From positions 868,001 through 932,000 of the forward strand of contig JAEVLN010000004.1 of assembly GCA_018350325.1 (NCBI GenBank): DNA of 64,000 nt. Reading direction: 5' to 3'. Of this stretch, positions 48,423 through 60,800 are shown piece after piece; position 1 is the stretch's first letter, and each line of letters starts with the position of its first letter. The position numbers and the translations under genes are program-made. This stretch comes from Globodera rostochiensis (taxonomy: Eukaryota > Nematoda > Chromadorea > Rhabditida > Heteroderidae). Below the pieces are notes generated by a model. The model was not told the origin of the DNA. It ran no database searches and was given only the letters and a program-made list of their open reading frames with translations.

Positions 48423-51400
48423 TCAGCCGAAGCGGAACTCGTTGACCGCTCGTGCAGCCTCGTGCGAGGCCTCCTCTTGCCTGCGGCGTACATCTCTTAC
48501 TTCCGCTTCTCGCCTGCGGCGTTCCTCTTGAGCATGCCGTTTACGCTGTTCTTCGCGCGCAAATTCTGCGTTGGCCGTCTCAATGTTGGCTATGCCGCGC
48601 TCCAATGCGCCCAACAGTTTGTGCAGCTGCGCGTAGAAATCGGCCGCCTGCCCGCTTTTCTGCACAATATCCGTGAACACTTGATAGGCGGTGACCAACG
48701 TCAGCGCGTGCAGGGCACGTCTGCAATTTCGAAAATATCAAAAAATACCTGTAGGGAACGGAATGCCACCAAGAAAAAATTGAAAGTGTAACAAATTGTG
48801 CGTACTTTTCGTTCGTCTCCAGAATCTGTCGTCGGAAATCGGCAAAGTCCGCGTTAGCGTCAGTGAGTGCGCGAATGATGTTTTCCTGGGCGCGCAGGTT
48901 CTGCTCGATCAGCTCGCGTTGCGCGTCATGTTTGTGCAGCTCTTGTTCAAACAGCTTGCGCGGGTCAAGCTCGCGCTCCGCTAGCGCCTTCTTTGTGATA
49001 TCGTCCGCGTCCACGTCTGTCCGGAACGCGTCCACCAGTTTACAGCGCTGCTTACGCATCTCGTCCACTTTATCAGTGATGCGTCTGAGCTGCATGCCCT
49101 CGGACGAATCGCCTGAGCAAACAGTCACAAAAAAAGTTATCAATACAATAATTGTCATTTATGTATTTTAAACCAAAAAGTGCCACAACAACTCGCCCGC
49201 CAGTATACCTGGATTGTTGCTAAAGTCACAGCCGCATATTTGCTTGGTCAGTTCAGGCAACGGTTGGCTGAGCAGCTTCAAATTCTCCGAGTGGGCAGCA
49301 ATGGCACGCTGAAGTTCCGCGTTGTTTTCTCTGCAACAGAAACATTTACAATACAATGAAATATTTTATTGAATTACACATGTCCATTACCTGGCCTTTT
49401 TATGGTGATCATTGAGCTCGTCAAGCTTCCGTGCAATGGCCAAATAACCCTCGTCACGGACAAAAAAGGGGTTGGTAATGGCATGCATGCGATGCTGTAA
49501 GGAGGTCAGTTGGGTGTCCGCCTGGTGGGCAGTTGAGGTGACGCCTGAGAGATTTAATTTATTATTGAAGTTTTACAAAATTCTTTAAATTTTGTTTTTT
49601 TTTACTAAACGTTTTTTCGTATGTATTACAAAATTGCACATTGAAATATTATTTTAAACATGTCAAATTAATAATAAACGTTGAAAATTGTCGAGAAGGT
49701 CCGGGAATGCGTCCGGTTGGGCGCTGAAGGCGGCGCTAGCAGCAAGAAGTTCGTCCGGCAGTCGGATTTGCTGATCGATGGGCTGATCAAGTGCTAACTG
49801 GTCCAATTTCAGCGAAAACAAATAGTTTCTGAGTGGAATTGGAGAATGATCAAATCAAAAATATTTATCAAAATTCTTTGCATAGGCACCAAAATCCTGG
49901 CGCCGGCACTGAACTCACTGACTCTGGCCGATACCCTATACAATAGCCCGTCCGCCAGAAACGCACCCACTCACACTCACTCAAGTTCAGAGTCACAACG
50001 CGACACTTTTTCGAGCAGTTGACGCTTAAGTCGGTCTTTCTCCTCACTGTACATGGACACGGCCTTCACTACATCAATGGGCAACAGCGCCTGGAACAAA
50101 TCGTCACCGCCGATGGATGGGTCGCAGGGGTCAAAGCCGATCGGCTTCACCATGGCCACACCATCCAACTTAATCAATTCTTCGGGCCGTGGCACTCGCT
50201 CGTGGTACACAACGTCATTCTCTTTGCGCACGTTAGACTCTCTGCCAAAAAATTGGAAAACATTTAAAAAGGTTTTTGAAATGCTGTGACAAGTCCATTA
50301 AAAATATTCGGATTCGAACGTCCCCGCCTCCCTCTCTCCGTTCATTATGCCGCACCTTTGCACTATTACATCATGCGCGAATTGGACAGCTTCACGAAGT
50401 GCCGATTTTGGTCGTTCTTTTTCGCACAATTGCACTGCAATTTTGATGTGTGCCAAAGCGCGCGCAAAATAAGCCAACCTAAAAATTGTAATTTAATTAT
50501 AGGTTATTAAATTCTGCAAATCTGTGTTCTTTATTTGCTGTTCTTAAGTTTAGATTCACCCACCATACTAAATATTCAAAATATCCAACATTTAATATAA
50601 AATTTTTTTTTCGATTTGCAATTAAGAATTTATTTTTGCCTTAATTTTGAGAAAAAGTGACGACATTCCTCCGACTGACCTCGTCCCGTACTGTTGTTCG
50701 TCGTCCGCCTGCTGTCCCAAATAATAACTAGAAATAGCACCGTACAGGTGACTCTTGGCACCACATAGCCTTTCAACCTCCTTAACAAACAAGAGTTACC
50801 AATCGGTTGAAATAATATTGTGATCTCTGATCATGCCTTGTATTTGCTCGAAGAGAGCAAATCAGCCAGCCCTGAGCTTTTCAGATGTTCATCACATTGC
50901 TGATATATGTTGTACAGATGGAGCGCCACCCGCGCCACCACCGTCGGCTTCCGGTGGTCAATCATTGACTTTTCCAACATGCATTCCTGAGCCTGGGCCT
51001 GAGTTTTATCAAGAAATAGCATTATGTCCATTTTAATCAATTTTGAATAGATCAAAAACTAAAACCATAACCGATCTAACATTTATTTCAGATAAATTGT
51101 TTCGTCAGGAAGCATAGTTGCACAAAATTATCCTGAAAAAGTGCTGCTCACCAGTAGCACGTTCAGGTAAAAAGTCAGATAGGGTGTTTCGAAATCGCAG
51201 GTGCTGTAACGGGCGGCGCCCAATTGATCGCGCAACTGTTGCATTGGCCAAGCGGCCCATTGAAAGTGCATGAAAGCGTTTTTAACACTCTAAATTATTT
51301 ACAATTAGAATCTGTTTTTGGTTTAAAATTTGGAAGCAAATTGTCTTGGCACAAATTTGTAACGCAAATCGTTTATTTTTGTATAAAATTTGAACTGACG

Positions 51401-52862
51401 TCTATTTCAGTGCGCGTTTCGGACGCCGCAATTTGCGCATGCGCAGACCCAATATTGTAAAGCACGCAACACTGCTCGAAATTGACGTCTTCATAGCACA
51501 ACTGGTTCATCAGGTCCAACATACGATCGGTCCTACATTTGGGGCCATTTTAAATTCTTTTTTGTTTTCTAAAATATACCTATTTCATCTATGGATCATC
51601 AAAAGGTGGAAAACTCAATTCGTCTTTTTAAATTTACCTTCAGACTGACATTATTTCTCTTTTTCTGCTTCTTTAACACACAAAAATACGAATCGCGGGG
51701 TCGGTTCATCAATATCATGGAAATTCCAAATCCGTAGGAATAGTGATATTCAGAAAGGACTACTACCAAGCAAATGGCACTGCCAACACGTCATGTTCTT
51801 CCATCGGAAAGCGCTTCTTCATCATCACCAATTGAGCATAATAACGCTTCGCAACGCAAATGGACTCCACGTCCGTGTGGCAACGAGAAATCATCTGCAA
51901 ATGAAAACCACCAATGCAATTTAACAAAATCAATGCCATGTGTGTTTGAATTAGGCTGGGATTTCTTGTTCCTGAATTTTTTTTTCCCGATCTCTGAACT
52001 TCGAAATGCACGAAAAAAAAAATTCACTCATAAGGATCGACATTTCCATTTTCAATATTATTTAGAATATTAAAATACTACCTCAATTTTGGACTTTTAG
52101 GAATCATTCAGGTTATTTTTAGTGCCTGTTTTGAGGTTTTTACGGAAAAATGCAATAAAAGAAAAAAATACACCCCTAAGAACTGCCCCTCCCCCCGAAA
52201 AAAATTCCTGGCTACGAGCCTGCCAACCCTACTTGGAACTTGCGCTTTTAAAACTCGAGAAATAATCCCTGTGGCTCAATAAACGCACCGTTCTCATTTG
52301 TTCAAGCTCATCCAGTGCTGCATCATATTGATCCGGATCAGCTTGGTAATGCTCAGCGATGTACTGAAAAATGACCAAATCAGTCACTGGACAAGATTTC
52401 GATCAAGAAAATAGTCTGCACGAAGCTGTTTGCTAAAGGTTGAAAGCCTAATTTATGTTCGCTCGGGATCACGATCAGCTCCAGATAGTGTCGAACTCTA
52501 GCTACTGGACCGTTAGTTTAGGAATCAATTCATCAGCCTACAATTCCCGATACCTAGGGGTGTACTTTCGGTTTTACTGCCTTCGTTGTTGTTTTTCGAT
52601 ATCTAGAGTGCAGGTGGGTTGGTCCGCCGAGCAAAATTGAATTTTTAACTCAATTTTGTTGATTTGTAACAGGGTTGCAACCGGATTCCGGACTTGGGTC
52701 CGGACCTACTAGCAAATTTTCAAAATCATTTCGGGGTGGGGAGACCTAATTGAATCATGCATCACTCACCGATTTTATACGAGAACGAAGTTTGTCCGGA
52801 AACGGATGGCTGGGCACTTTCATCTCGGGAGCCACCATCGGAACGCGTGGAATTCCCTCCAT
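48423..52862 (-). CDS. ego-2: HD-PTP (PTPN23)/EGO-2 family BRO1-domain protein
   Basis: Endosomal-sorting (ESCRT-associated) BRO1 protein; the C. elegans member EGO-2 promotes Notch signalling in the germline. Fourteen exons, high to low: 52770-52862, 52289-52363, 51767-51894, 51400-51532, 51152-51289, 50837-50998, 50680-50780, 50356-50478, 49981-50241, 49680-49828, 49391-49544, 49209-49330, 48806-49112, 48423-48720. All phases agree; 747 residues. It starts MEGIPRVPMVAPEMK. BRO1 hallmarks: NFEQCCVLYNIGSAHAQ, AQAQECMLEKSM, VVYHERVP and GFDPCDPSIGG with YSEEKDRL. The V-shaped coiled-coil region contains KLFEQELHKHDAQREL and ENIIRALTDANADF, diagnostic of HD-PTP rather than ALIX. It stops after a charged helix; the Pro-rich region and phosphatase domain of vertebrate HD-PTP are absent. 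Intron 6 appears to use a GC donor. Confidence 0.93.
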
Positions 52863-53481
52863 CAGTATAAATTTTGTTAGCTGTCTCGCGAACTGTTTCT
52901 CTGTTAAAGACCAATTTTCAAGCCTAAAACTCGTACATTTTGAAAATTTTAAATATACAAAGGTTCATTAAACCATATATTGTATTTTTTGTGTGTAATT
53001 TATGCCAACAAAAACTATGCATTATTATTTATGAAATCGGACAAAATTGAATATATTGGCAAGGTCATCTGCTTATGGTATAGTTTATTGCTTGGGTTAG
53101 AAAGCTATAAATTTTTTTCTGTAGTCTGAATGATGGAATAAAATATATGCATTTCTAATTATAGAAAAACCAACGTTTTATGGGCATAATATTTTGAAGT
53201 AGATGGGAAAATTTTAAATGTAGAATTCATAAAAAAAATGAGAAATCGCTTATAGATAGTGTCCAACTTTCTGCGCAACAACAAAGTTCTGATCGAAAAC
53301 CTTTTCAAATTTTTTCAGTTGTTAACTCTAATTACGTTCAACAGAAAATTGTAAGGCACAGTTGAAAAGGCTCAAATATAGTAATGCAAAAACCGCCGAA
53401 TTCATACCAATTTGGCTGGCGTAAAAAATCGAACATTTCTTAATTTTTTAAGACCGTAAAATTTCCATTCTCATTATTTGA
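52863..53481. other. upstream gap of ego-2 and 3' flank of the membrane-protein gene
   Basis: Should hold the ego-2 promoter. The segment 53,119-53,245 is the reverse complement of 45,247-45,384, next to the Lon-like exon, showing that the inverted duplication also involves this spacer. No gene seen. Confidence 0.55.
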
Positions 53482-54800
53482 TCAAATAATAAGGCCCTTT
53501 AGAATGGGCTGATCCCCTCGCTGAACATCCGCATTCTGTTGCTGGGCCGGGGCTTCTGCTGCCGAACTGCCTGAGAATGATGCGACGACTTCGTGCCGTC
53601 CATTTGGCAAAGCGATAATGGTACTGCTGCTGTTATTGATCCGCGACGCGGATAACCCGTCACTTCCAGCAGAAGTTGCACCGCTCGTTACAACAATTTG
53701 GATGGACGGATAATCTTGGCGCTGAAATAAAAATAGCTGGACATTCCAAAAATGGGTCCGGGTCAGGGCCGTAGCCAGGGGGGGGGGAATTCCCCCCCCC
53801 CCAAAATGAGAAAAAAAACAAGAGGGGGGACCCTTTTGTTTTGCACTTTTACAATTTTTTGACCAATTTTTTAAACTTTTTATTAACAAATTGACATCAA
53901 AAATAAAAAAAAGTTTGCTTTTTTGAAAATTTCTTAAAATAAAATACCTTGGCGCTCAAATGGGAAAGCCATTTGAGCGCTCCGCTCAGATGGTTCAAAT
54001 TCCCCCTCCCAAAATTTTTTTCTGGCTACGGCCCTGGTCCGGGTGATAAATGTTTACGCTTTTTTCCGCCACACGAAGTGCCATTAAGTGCAGCTCGCGC
54101 TTGGACAGAAAGTGCCGACAACGCAATACCGTGCACAACATAATAGCCTGCACACTGAGGATGAACAACATGCCGATGAGAAGCCACGCAAATGGCGGGT
54201 GCCGCACAATGATGCCACTCGCAGATGCCACAGTCGCATTTGGCTCAACAACTTTGAAACTGTCGAGAATACAGGGATAGATAACGAACAAAAAATAAAT
54301 TGAATTCCCTGCAAAAATAGTTAAATACGCGTACAGCAATGCGGCGCACATAAACAACTCGAAGGAGCAGAGGACGGAGTAGAGGGCGATGAATGGGAGC
54401 AGAAAACGGGCCCGTCCTTTGCGCACCCCGTGGATGACGTAGAAATGGGTGAGCACGCCCATACCAAGATAAAGGAACAGGCCGAGCAGAGTGGTCACGT
54501 CGACGCCTCGACTGTAGTGGTACCACTCAAACTCGAAAAAGGTGCTCATGAAACTCAGGACGACCATAGACATGCCGAAGCAGGCAAAGTACTGAAAGGG
54601 GTAGATGACTGCCAAAATGTTTGGAGTTAGTTCGGGCCGGGAAAGGGAGTTCGGGGTGGGGAAATATGAAACGAGCTGCCAACTCACCACTGCGGCCTTC
54701 TGTACATGGCACACATTAAACAGTATAAACTCGGCGGCATTTTCATTGAATGGCGCAACAAAGATGGTGGTTGGAGGTGGCTTGTCCTCCTCCTCCTCCC
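53482..54800 (-). CDS. multispan membrane protein, unrecognised family
   Basis: Two exons, 54058-54800 and 53482-53721, joined in phase across an intron that holds a hAT-like element; the first begins with two bases completing a codon, so at least one upstream exon is missing. About 327 residues. An acidic start (EEEEDKPPP) leads to roughly five or six hydrophobic spans: around FACFGMSMVVLSFMSTFF, VTTLLGLFLYLGMGVLTHF, FLLPFIALYSVLCSFELFMC, a following YAYLTIFAG…FLFVIYPCIL, and AWLLIGMLFILSVQAIMLC. The C-terminal exon is hydrophilic, Ser/Ala/Gln-rich (SSAAEAPAQQQ) and probably cytoplasmic. I do not recognise the family. A retained segment around 54,610-54,690 keeps the frame open but has intron-like ends, so it may be spliced. 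Confidence 0.72.
53764..54036. mobile_element. hAT-like mini-element in an intron, 8-bp duplication
   Basis: Perfect ends CAGGGCCGTAGCCAG and CTGGCTACGGCCCTG with the exact duplication GTCCGGGT (53756-53763, 54037-54044). Same terminal family as 25854-26541. It fills most of the 336-bp intron of the membrane-protein gene. Confidence 0.9.
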
Positions 54801-54834
54801 CTAAAAATTTAAAGAAAATTGAACAAAATATTAG

Positions 54835-56470
54835 TGGAGAACCTGGCCGTCCAAACCGATTGTAGGAAACAGCGGTCCGATCACGATGACGGATCAGCCA
54901 ACTGCGCATTTTTTGAATCATTATTGAGATACAAACTTCCTTCACAAATTTCCCACACGAAATTGGCAAATATTTGCTTCTACTAATTTTATTAAACAAT
55001 GATTTGTTTGTGAAAATAGTTAGCCGGGACCGAGATTTTTGGAAAAACCCGGGATTGGCCGGGATCGGGACCAGAAATTTTAACCGGGATCGGGATTTCG
55101 ATTTTTAAAAAACCGGGATCGATCTCAAACCGGATAATCCCAACCGGTCCCGGCCGGGATCCCGATCCCTGGCAACTCTAGTGAAAAAGTAAGTAACACA
55201 AATGTTTTTCAGATTTATTCGATATTTTGAGCTGATTCAACAATCCATTCTCCGCTCTCTCTCTCTCTTCCGTCCATTTTTTCTCCGAAATTTTGATCTT
55301 TCTTTTTTTTCTTTCTGGCGTAATGTTTTTGCGAAAATTTAAAAGCAGTTGGTGGAAAGTATTTGTGGCTACCGAACCGAATGCGCTTCCGATCCGAGTG
55401 TGCCGAATGGTCCGAGTACCGAATAGTGCAAAACATATCCGAATGCCGAATAGAACAAAAAATATCCGAGTGCCGTCCCAGTGCCGAAAAGTCTGAGTCC
55501 GAATAGAACAAATACTTCCGAGTACCGAATAGTACAAAAAATGTTCGAGTGTCGAAATTCTGAGCGTCGAATGGTTCGAATGTCGAATAGTGCAAAAAAT
55601 ATCTGAGTGTCGACTTCTAATTTTTTTGAGTGTACGGATCAATTTTGAGATTTTATACAAATGAATTTTATCAAACCCCGCACCCGAATTCGAACAATTC
55701 GAAAAACAGAATTTTCCAAAAATCAATGTTGCCCTTCCCCGACCCCTCGGGGGTCGGGAAAGTCGGGGTCGGGGTTGGCCGGGGCAATAACTGACTTCAA
55801 ACTTAACCGATTCAGACAAATTAAAAACACGAAAGCTTTTGTCGAGATGAAGCTATAGTTAAGCTAAAGTTTTGCGATTGGACATGTCTTAAAAAAGTTA
55901 TGGCCAAAAAATTCTTACAAATTTCTCTAATACTGAACATTTTCATTAAACCATGTGGTTTCTAGTTCTGCCGTTACATAAATCGATTTCACAATTTTTA
56001 TTAAAAATCAAAAGAATTTTATCAAACCCCGCACCCGAATTCGAACAATTTTTCGAAAAACATAATTTTCCAAAAATCAATGTTGCCCTTCCCCGACCCC
56101 TCGGGGGTCGGGAAAGTCGGGGTCGGGGTTGGCCATGTCGGGGCTTAACCCTAATTTATATGATTGATAAACGCTTATCGGTGTTGTAAAATGATTAAAA
56201 CAGTACGCTCTTTTACCATAGGATTTAATTCGACCTTCAACCTTAATTTATTTTATTCGGCCTTTGGCTTAAATTTGATCTATTCGGCACTCGGATATTT
56301 TTTGCACTATTCGGCACTCAAACCATTCGGCACTGAGACGTTCGGCACTCGGATAATTTTTGTTCTATTCTGCACTCGGACTGTATTTGCACTATTCGGC
56401 ACTCGGACCATTCGGCACTCGGACTTTCGGTACTCGGACCATTCGGCACTCGACCGGTAGCAACCGAATG
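54835..56470. repeat. right copy of the inverted subtelomeric duplication
   Basis: Reverse complement of 43,973-45,250, with an extra internal repeat at about 55,770-56,050 (the CCCCGACCCCTCGGGGGTCGG block occurs twice). Homology to the left copy ends at CTGTATTTGC near 56,390, exactly where the left copy meets the telomere array; here ordinary GTGCCGAA-type repeats continue instead. Confidence 0.85.
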
Positions 56471-57881
56471 CAGACCGGTCCGAATACAGACCGGGGCAAT
56501 AACTGACTTCAAACTTAACCGATTCAGACAAATTAAAAACACGAAAGCTTGATGAAGCTATAGTTAAGCTAAAGTTTTGCGATTGGACATGTCTTAAAAA
56601 AGTTATGGCCAAAAAATTCTTACAAATTTCTCTATTATTGTAATACTGAACATTTTCATTAAACCATGTGGTTTCTAGTTCTGCCGTTACATAAATCGAT
56701 TTCACAATTTTTATTAAAAATCAAAAAAAATTTTGCCATTCCAGGGGCCGCCGCCTCCTCCATTGAGAGTGTTCTCGGTCAAATTTGGCCTCAAGGCTTA
56801 ACTGAATTGCCTCGGGGGAGCTTCCCTCCCCCATTTAAGTGGAATGAAGAGGTGCTTGCTTCTCAGGGCAGGCCCCCAAAATTCCCAAGGCAAAAATGTC
56901 ATTTTTGGAACGTAGAGGAACGTTTGTTCCTTGGACCTCTCAGCGTTGGGCGCTAAAATGTAAATGCAAATAAATTACCGAGGCAACAGCACAGCACCAG
57001 CCCCGGTTAACCCAGAATACTTAAAAGGACCAATTTAAGAAAATTTAGCTCAAAATACATATTTTATTTAAATTTAAACACAAAAGTTAATTTATTCCCG
57101 TAATCGAGCATAAGAAATCTGAGGTTTTTAAATATGTTGTCTATTTCACTATTTTTAATTGGATGCCAATTGTATAATACATATTAGTTTGCCGTAAATT
57201 AATATTTGTTATTATAATACTATATTAGTTTTATATTTGTTTAAAATCTAACCCTCACTATCAGCCCCGTTGAACAATGTCAATTTTACTAACCCCGGGG
57301 AAACGGCACTCCGGTAATGTAATCTGATGAAGAAGCCCTCGTCAAAGGCGCTAAACCTAATTGGCCCGATGACGAAACATTGTTAGCAAAGGGAATTCTT
57401 TTAGATTGCACCATGAAAAAAAACAATGAACGAATAGCCTACCAGGTCTGCTACTTTTGGTCTCAAACAATCTCCAAAAGTCGATTAAATAGTCGCGAAA
57501 GAAAATGGCAAAATAGTCTTCAGCCCAGAAGCAAAAATAGTTCATGAAAAAAAGTAATTTAAATCTATTTAAATGCTGGAATGAGACTTTGTTGTTAACA
57601 AAAGTTTTTTTCTGAGGCTTAATTCATCGGGCACACTCTTCTGACAACATTTTCCAAAAAAATCCCTTAAAAAAACTCAACATTGGGCAAAACAACGACG
57701 AAATTTCTGACTAAAAACATGTTTTTCGTGCATATCTCGCCAATATAAAGCCGCAGAAAAAAATAACCAAAAGATTAGAAGTAGCAGCCCTGTGGTGATG
57801 TCCACATATTTGTTTTAGCTCCTACGGTAAGTATTTCAGGACTGAACATTTTTTTGATTTTTAACGTAAACCACTGTAATA
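56471..57881. other. region without a recognised gene
   Basis: The first 240 bp repeat the segment at 55,780-55,990 (GGGGCAATAACTGACTTCAA…). A plus-strand frame at 56,666-56,956 has a protein-like part (ESVLGQIWPQGLTELPRGSF) but no splice context that I can defend. The remainder is AT-rich. Confidence 0.45.
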
Positions 57882-60800
57882 ATGATGTTACCGAACAATG
57901 GCCGAACTGACACACAACAAAGCTTCAAAATGAAGCAAAGCAAACCGCAGCAAGAGACCAAATCCAAACAGTTCCTACAGTTGCCGACTGACACGGCATT
58001 ACCGAACCAGCATAAGCGCAATTCCTTTCATGGATACGGTAACATAATAAATCACCTCGATAATTGTTTATCGGGTTCATTTACCGGGCTTTTTCACATA
58101 ACCTTTTTCAAACTTAACGAATCGATGATTTTTAGTTTAGCAGATTCGCCGCACTAACAAATAAAAGCTTACAATGATATTAGCTTGTTTGATTTGGTTG
58201 GTTTTGAAAAGAGATAACTGCTCAGACTCACCCGACCCATACCTCTTAAAATATGCTTGAATTTAATTTTCTTTGGGTTTTAAATACTTTTTAATATAAA
58301 CAAAAAGTTTTTCAGCTTCTTCGTCCAGCGATTTTTATTCCCCGTCTCAGTCTACTCTTATAGTGTCCATGATGAATGGGTCAAATTCTTATGGAAGTTC
58401 TTTGCTTCAGAATGGCCACAATTGGTCTGCCGTTGGAAGTAATTACTTTGCTTTAAAAATAATTATTTTATTATATAAGTAAAACACAGGTCTTAGAAAT
58501 TTAATTAAAATAAATTTATTTAATTTTGCAATTTCGACCCAATTTTAGTTTTCTGAATTTTTATGAACTTGCTCCCTCAGGCAAAGTTTTCTATTTTTGG
58601 TTGACAATTTGCCTGAGGACGACAGAGGAGGGGAGACAGACCGCTTTTATTGGTCTTTCCCCCGAGCAAAAATCAAAAAACAAAGTTTCCCTTTGGCTTT
58701 TTTTTTCTTTCTTCTAGAATTTTTCTTATAATTCGAAAAAGTCGATTTCCCATTTCTTTAAAAGTTTTTACAATTTCAAACTTTGGGAGAGAAAACTTTT
58801 GTCATTAATAAAAAAATTTTAAATAAATAAATATTTTCACACCGAATTCGACCAAGTGGGACCTGCCTCTAACGCTCAAGAGCTTAAGAAAATAAATGAA
58901 ATCCATCACCACAACACACCATCAGTCAACACATCTGTTCAGTGTTGAAGCGAAATTATTAGAAAATTTCTGTTTTACCCCAATCCCCGAGGCACAATCA
59001 CAGGATATCCCCTCGGGAGAGCAATGATGGATGTTAAGCATCTTTCACTTTCGTGGTTTGAGTGGACTAATGAATGAAAAAGCAATTGTTTTGTTACGCC
59101 ACACTTTCAATCAAAAATAACCGAGAAACAAAAATTTATTACGTGAGGCAGCCGAGATTATTTTTTAAAATACACAAAATCAAAAATTAATTTTCAATTT
59201 TTCTTTCAGAGACTATTTCGTTTTGGCCTTCAATTATTCTCTTCTCTTAAAATAAAAAATTTAAAAAAGAATTCTCAAATTTTATTAGAAGATCCCAGCC
59301 ATTTTTTGTTAACTACATTTCTAAGGTTATAGAGTCGAACGGTTTTTATTTAAAAAACATTCCAATTTCCGCCGTTTTGAAATTATTAATTTGTTAAAGT
59401 TACATGGAATGGCACTTAATTAACGCCTTGCCAGGGTCAAAGTGCCAAAAATGCTCAAATATTTATGCTCTCTCCCTGAGGCGCCATTTTTCAGCACGAC
59501 ATTTTATTAATGTCCTGTCCTTCCCGTAGGAAGCCAATTAAAATGGTCGTGAAATATGTTTTGCTTCGTTATTTGGAAGCTTTTTATTTTTAAGATGGAA
59601 TGTTTGATAGATTCTAATAAAAATCCCCAAGTTTTGTATTCTTTTTAACACAAAGTCCATTCGAACTTAATAATTGTTTAATTTTAGTTGAAGCTTCTAT
59701 TTGGCGCACAACATATACTTTTTATCACAAAAATTAGTATTGACTCACTCATAATATGCCAAATTTACAAATTTTTGACTTTTTATTGAGCTTGGACAAA
59801 ATTTATTTAATAAATTTAGCCGTGCAAAATGCAAATGCATATTATCAAACATTTCTCTCAAAAAGTTCATTTCTGTCTTTTTGTTTGTTTTTAGCTCGAT
59901 TTTCACTTTTTCACTGCAAATATCTCACGACACTTCCCCACTCTCCCGCCCAGCATCTCTTCTTGCAAAAATTGGATTGCGATGACATTTTCTTTAATTG
60001 CTTTTCCAAATGAATCAAACATTTAAATCGGTTAAATTCTTCTACAATGCCAATTGCCTGTGTCTCCGGGGAAAACAGTCCAAAAATGTTAATAAGAGCC
60101 TGAAATTCCCCTCTTCCTATTTTCAGGCCAAGAACCATTGGCATCGCTAACCCTCTCTGGCACTTCATTGTCATGCTCAATGATGCGCTCAAAATGTTCA
60201 CTGAACTTGAGGCTCGAAGATAGGGGCAACATGGAGACAAGCAGTATCAACAACACTAACAACCACCATACGTCATCCAACATGACTTCGAGCAACAATC
60301 ACCAAATTCAGCATCAGACCGATGCGATGGCACGCACCGCAAAAGCGTTGCACCAACAACAGGCGCGCCAACACGGCTCCACCGACTCAGCGCCTGCCGC
60401 TGCCGTCAACGGCGAGCGCAAAAAGCGTATGGAACTATGGGCATTGGCACCTTCCTCCGCGTTTCATCAAGTGAGCAACAGAATCGGGCGGGTGTACGGA
60501 AAATTGCTCACTGATTCTCCTTTTTTGATGGTGAGCAATTTTCCGAAATGGTTGGAGATCAAATTTACAGTGAGCAAGACTCGCCGGGCGAAACTCAGCT
60601 CTACCAATTAAAAAAAAATAGAACTCAAAATCAGATTCGAAGCGGTTTATGCGTTTCAGAATCTTGGAAAATCTGGAAATTTTCTTTCTCCTTTTTGATT
60701 AAATATTTAAAAATTTTGCCAATTTTAAAACATATAATTTTTAGAGAATCGATCTTTTTTTAACCAATTTTGTCAAAGGGATGTCATTTAGATGAGAGAT

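Noticed and set aside
54801..54999. N-terminal extension of the membrane-protein frame (MFNKISRSKY…)
   Set aside because: This part is also present beside the telomere at 45067-45252 without the membrane gene, and an AG acceptor at 54801-54802 marks the real exon start.
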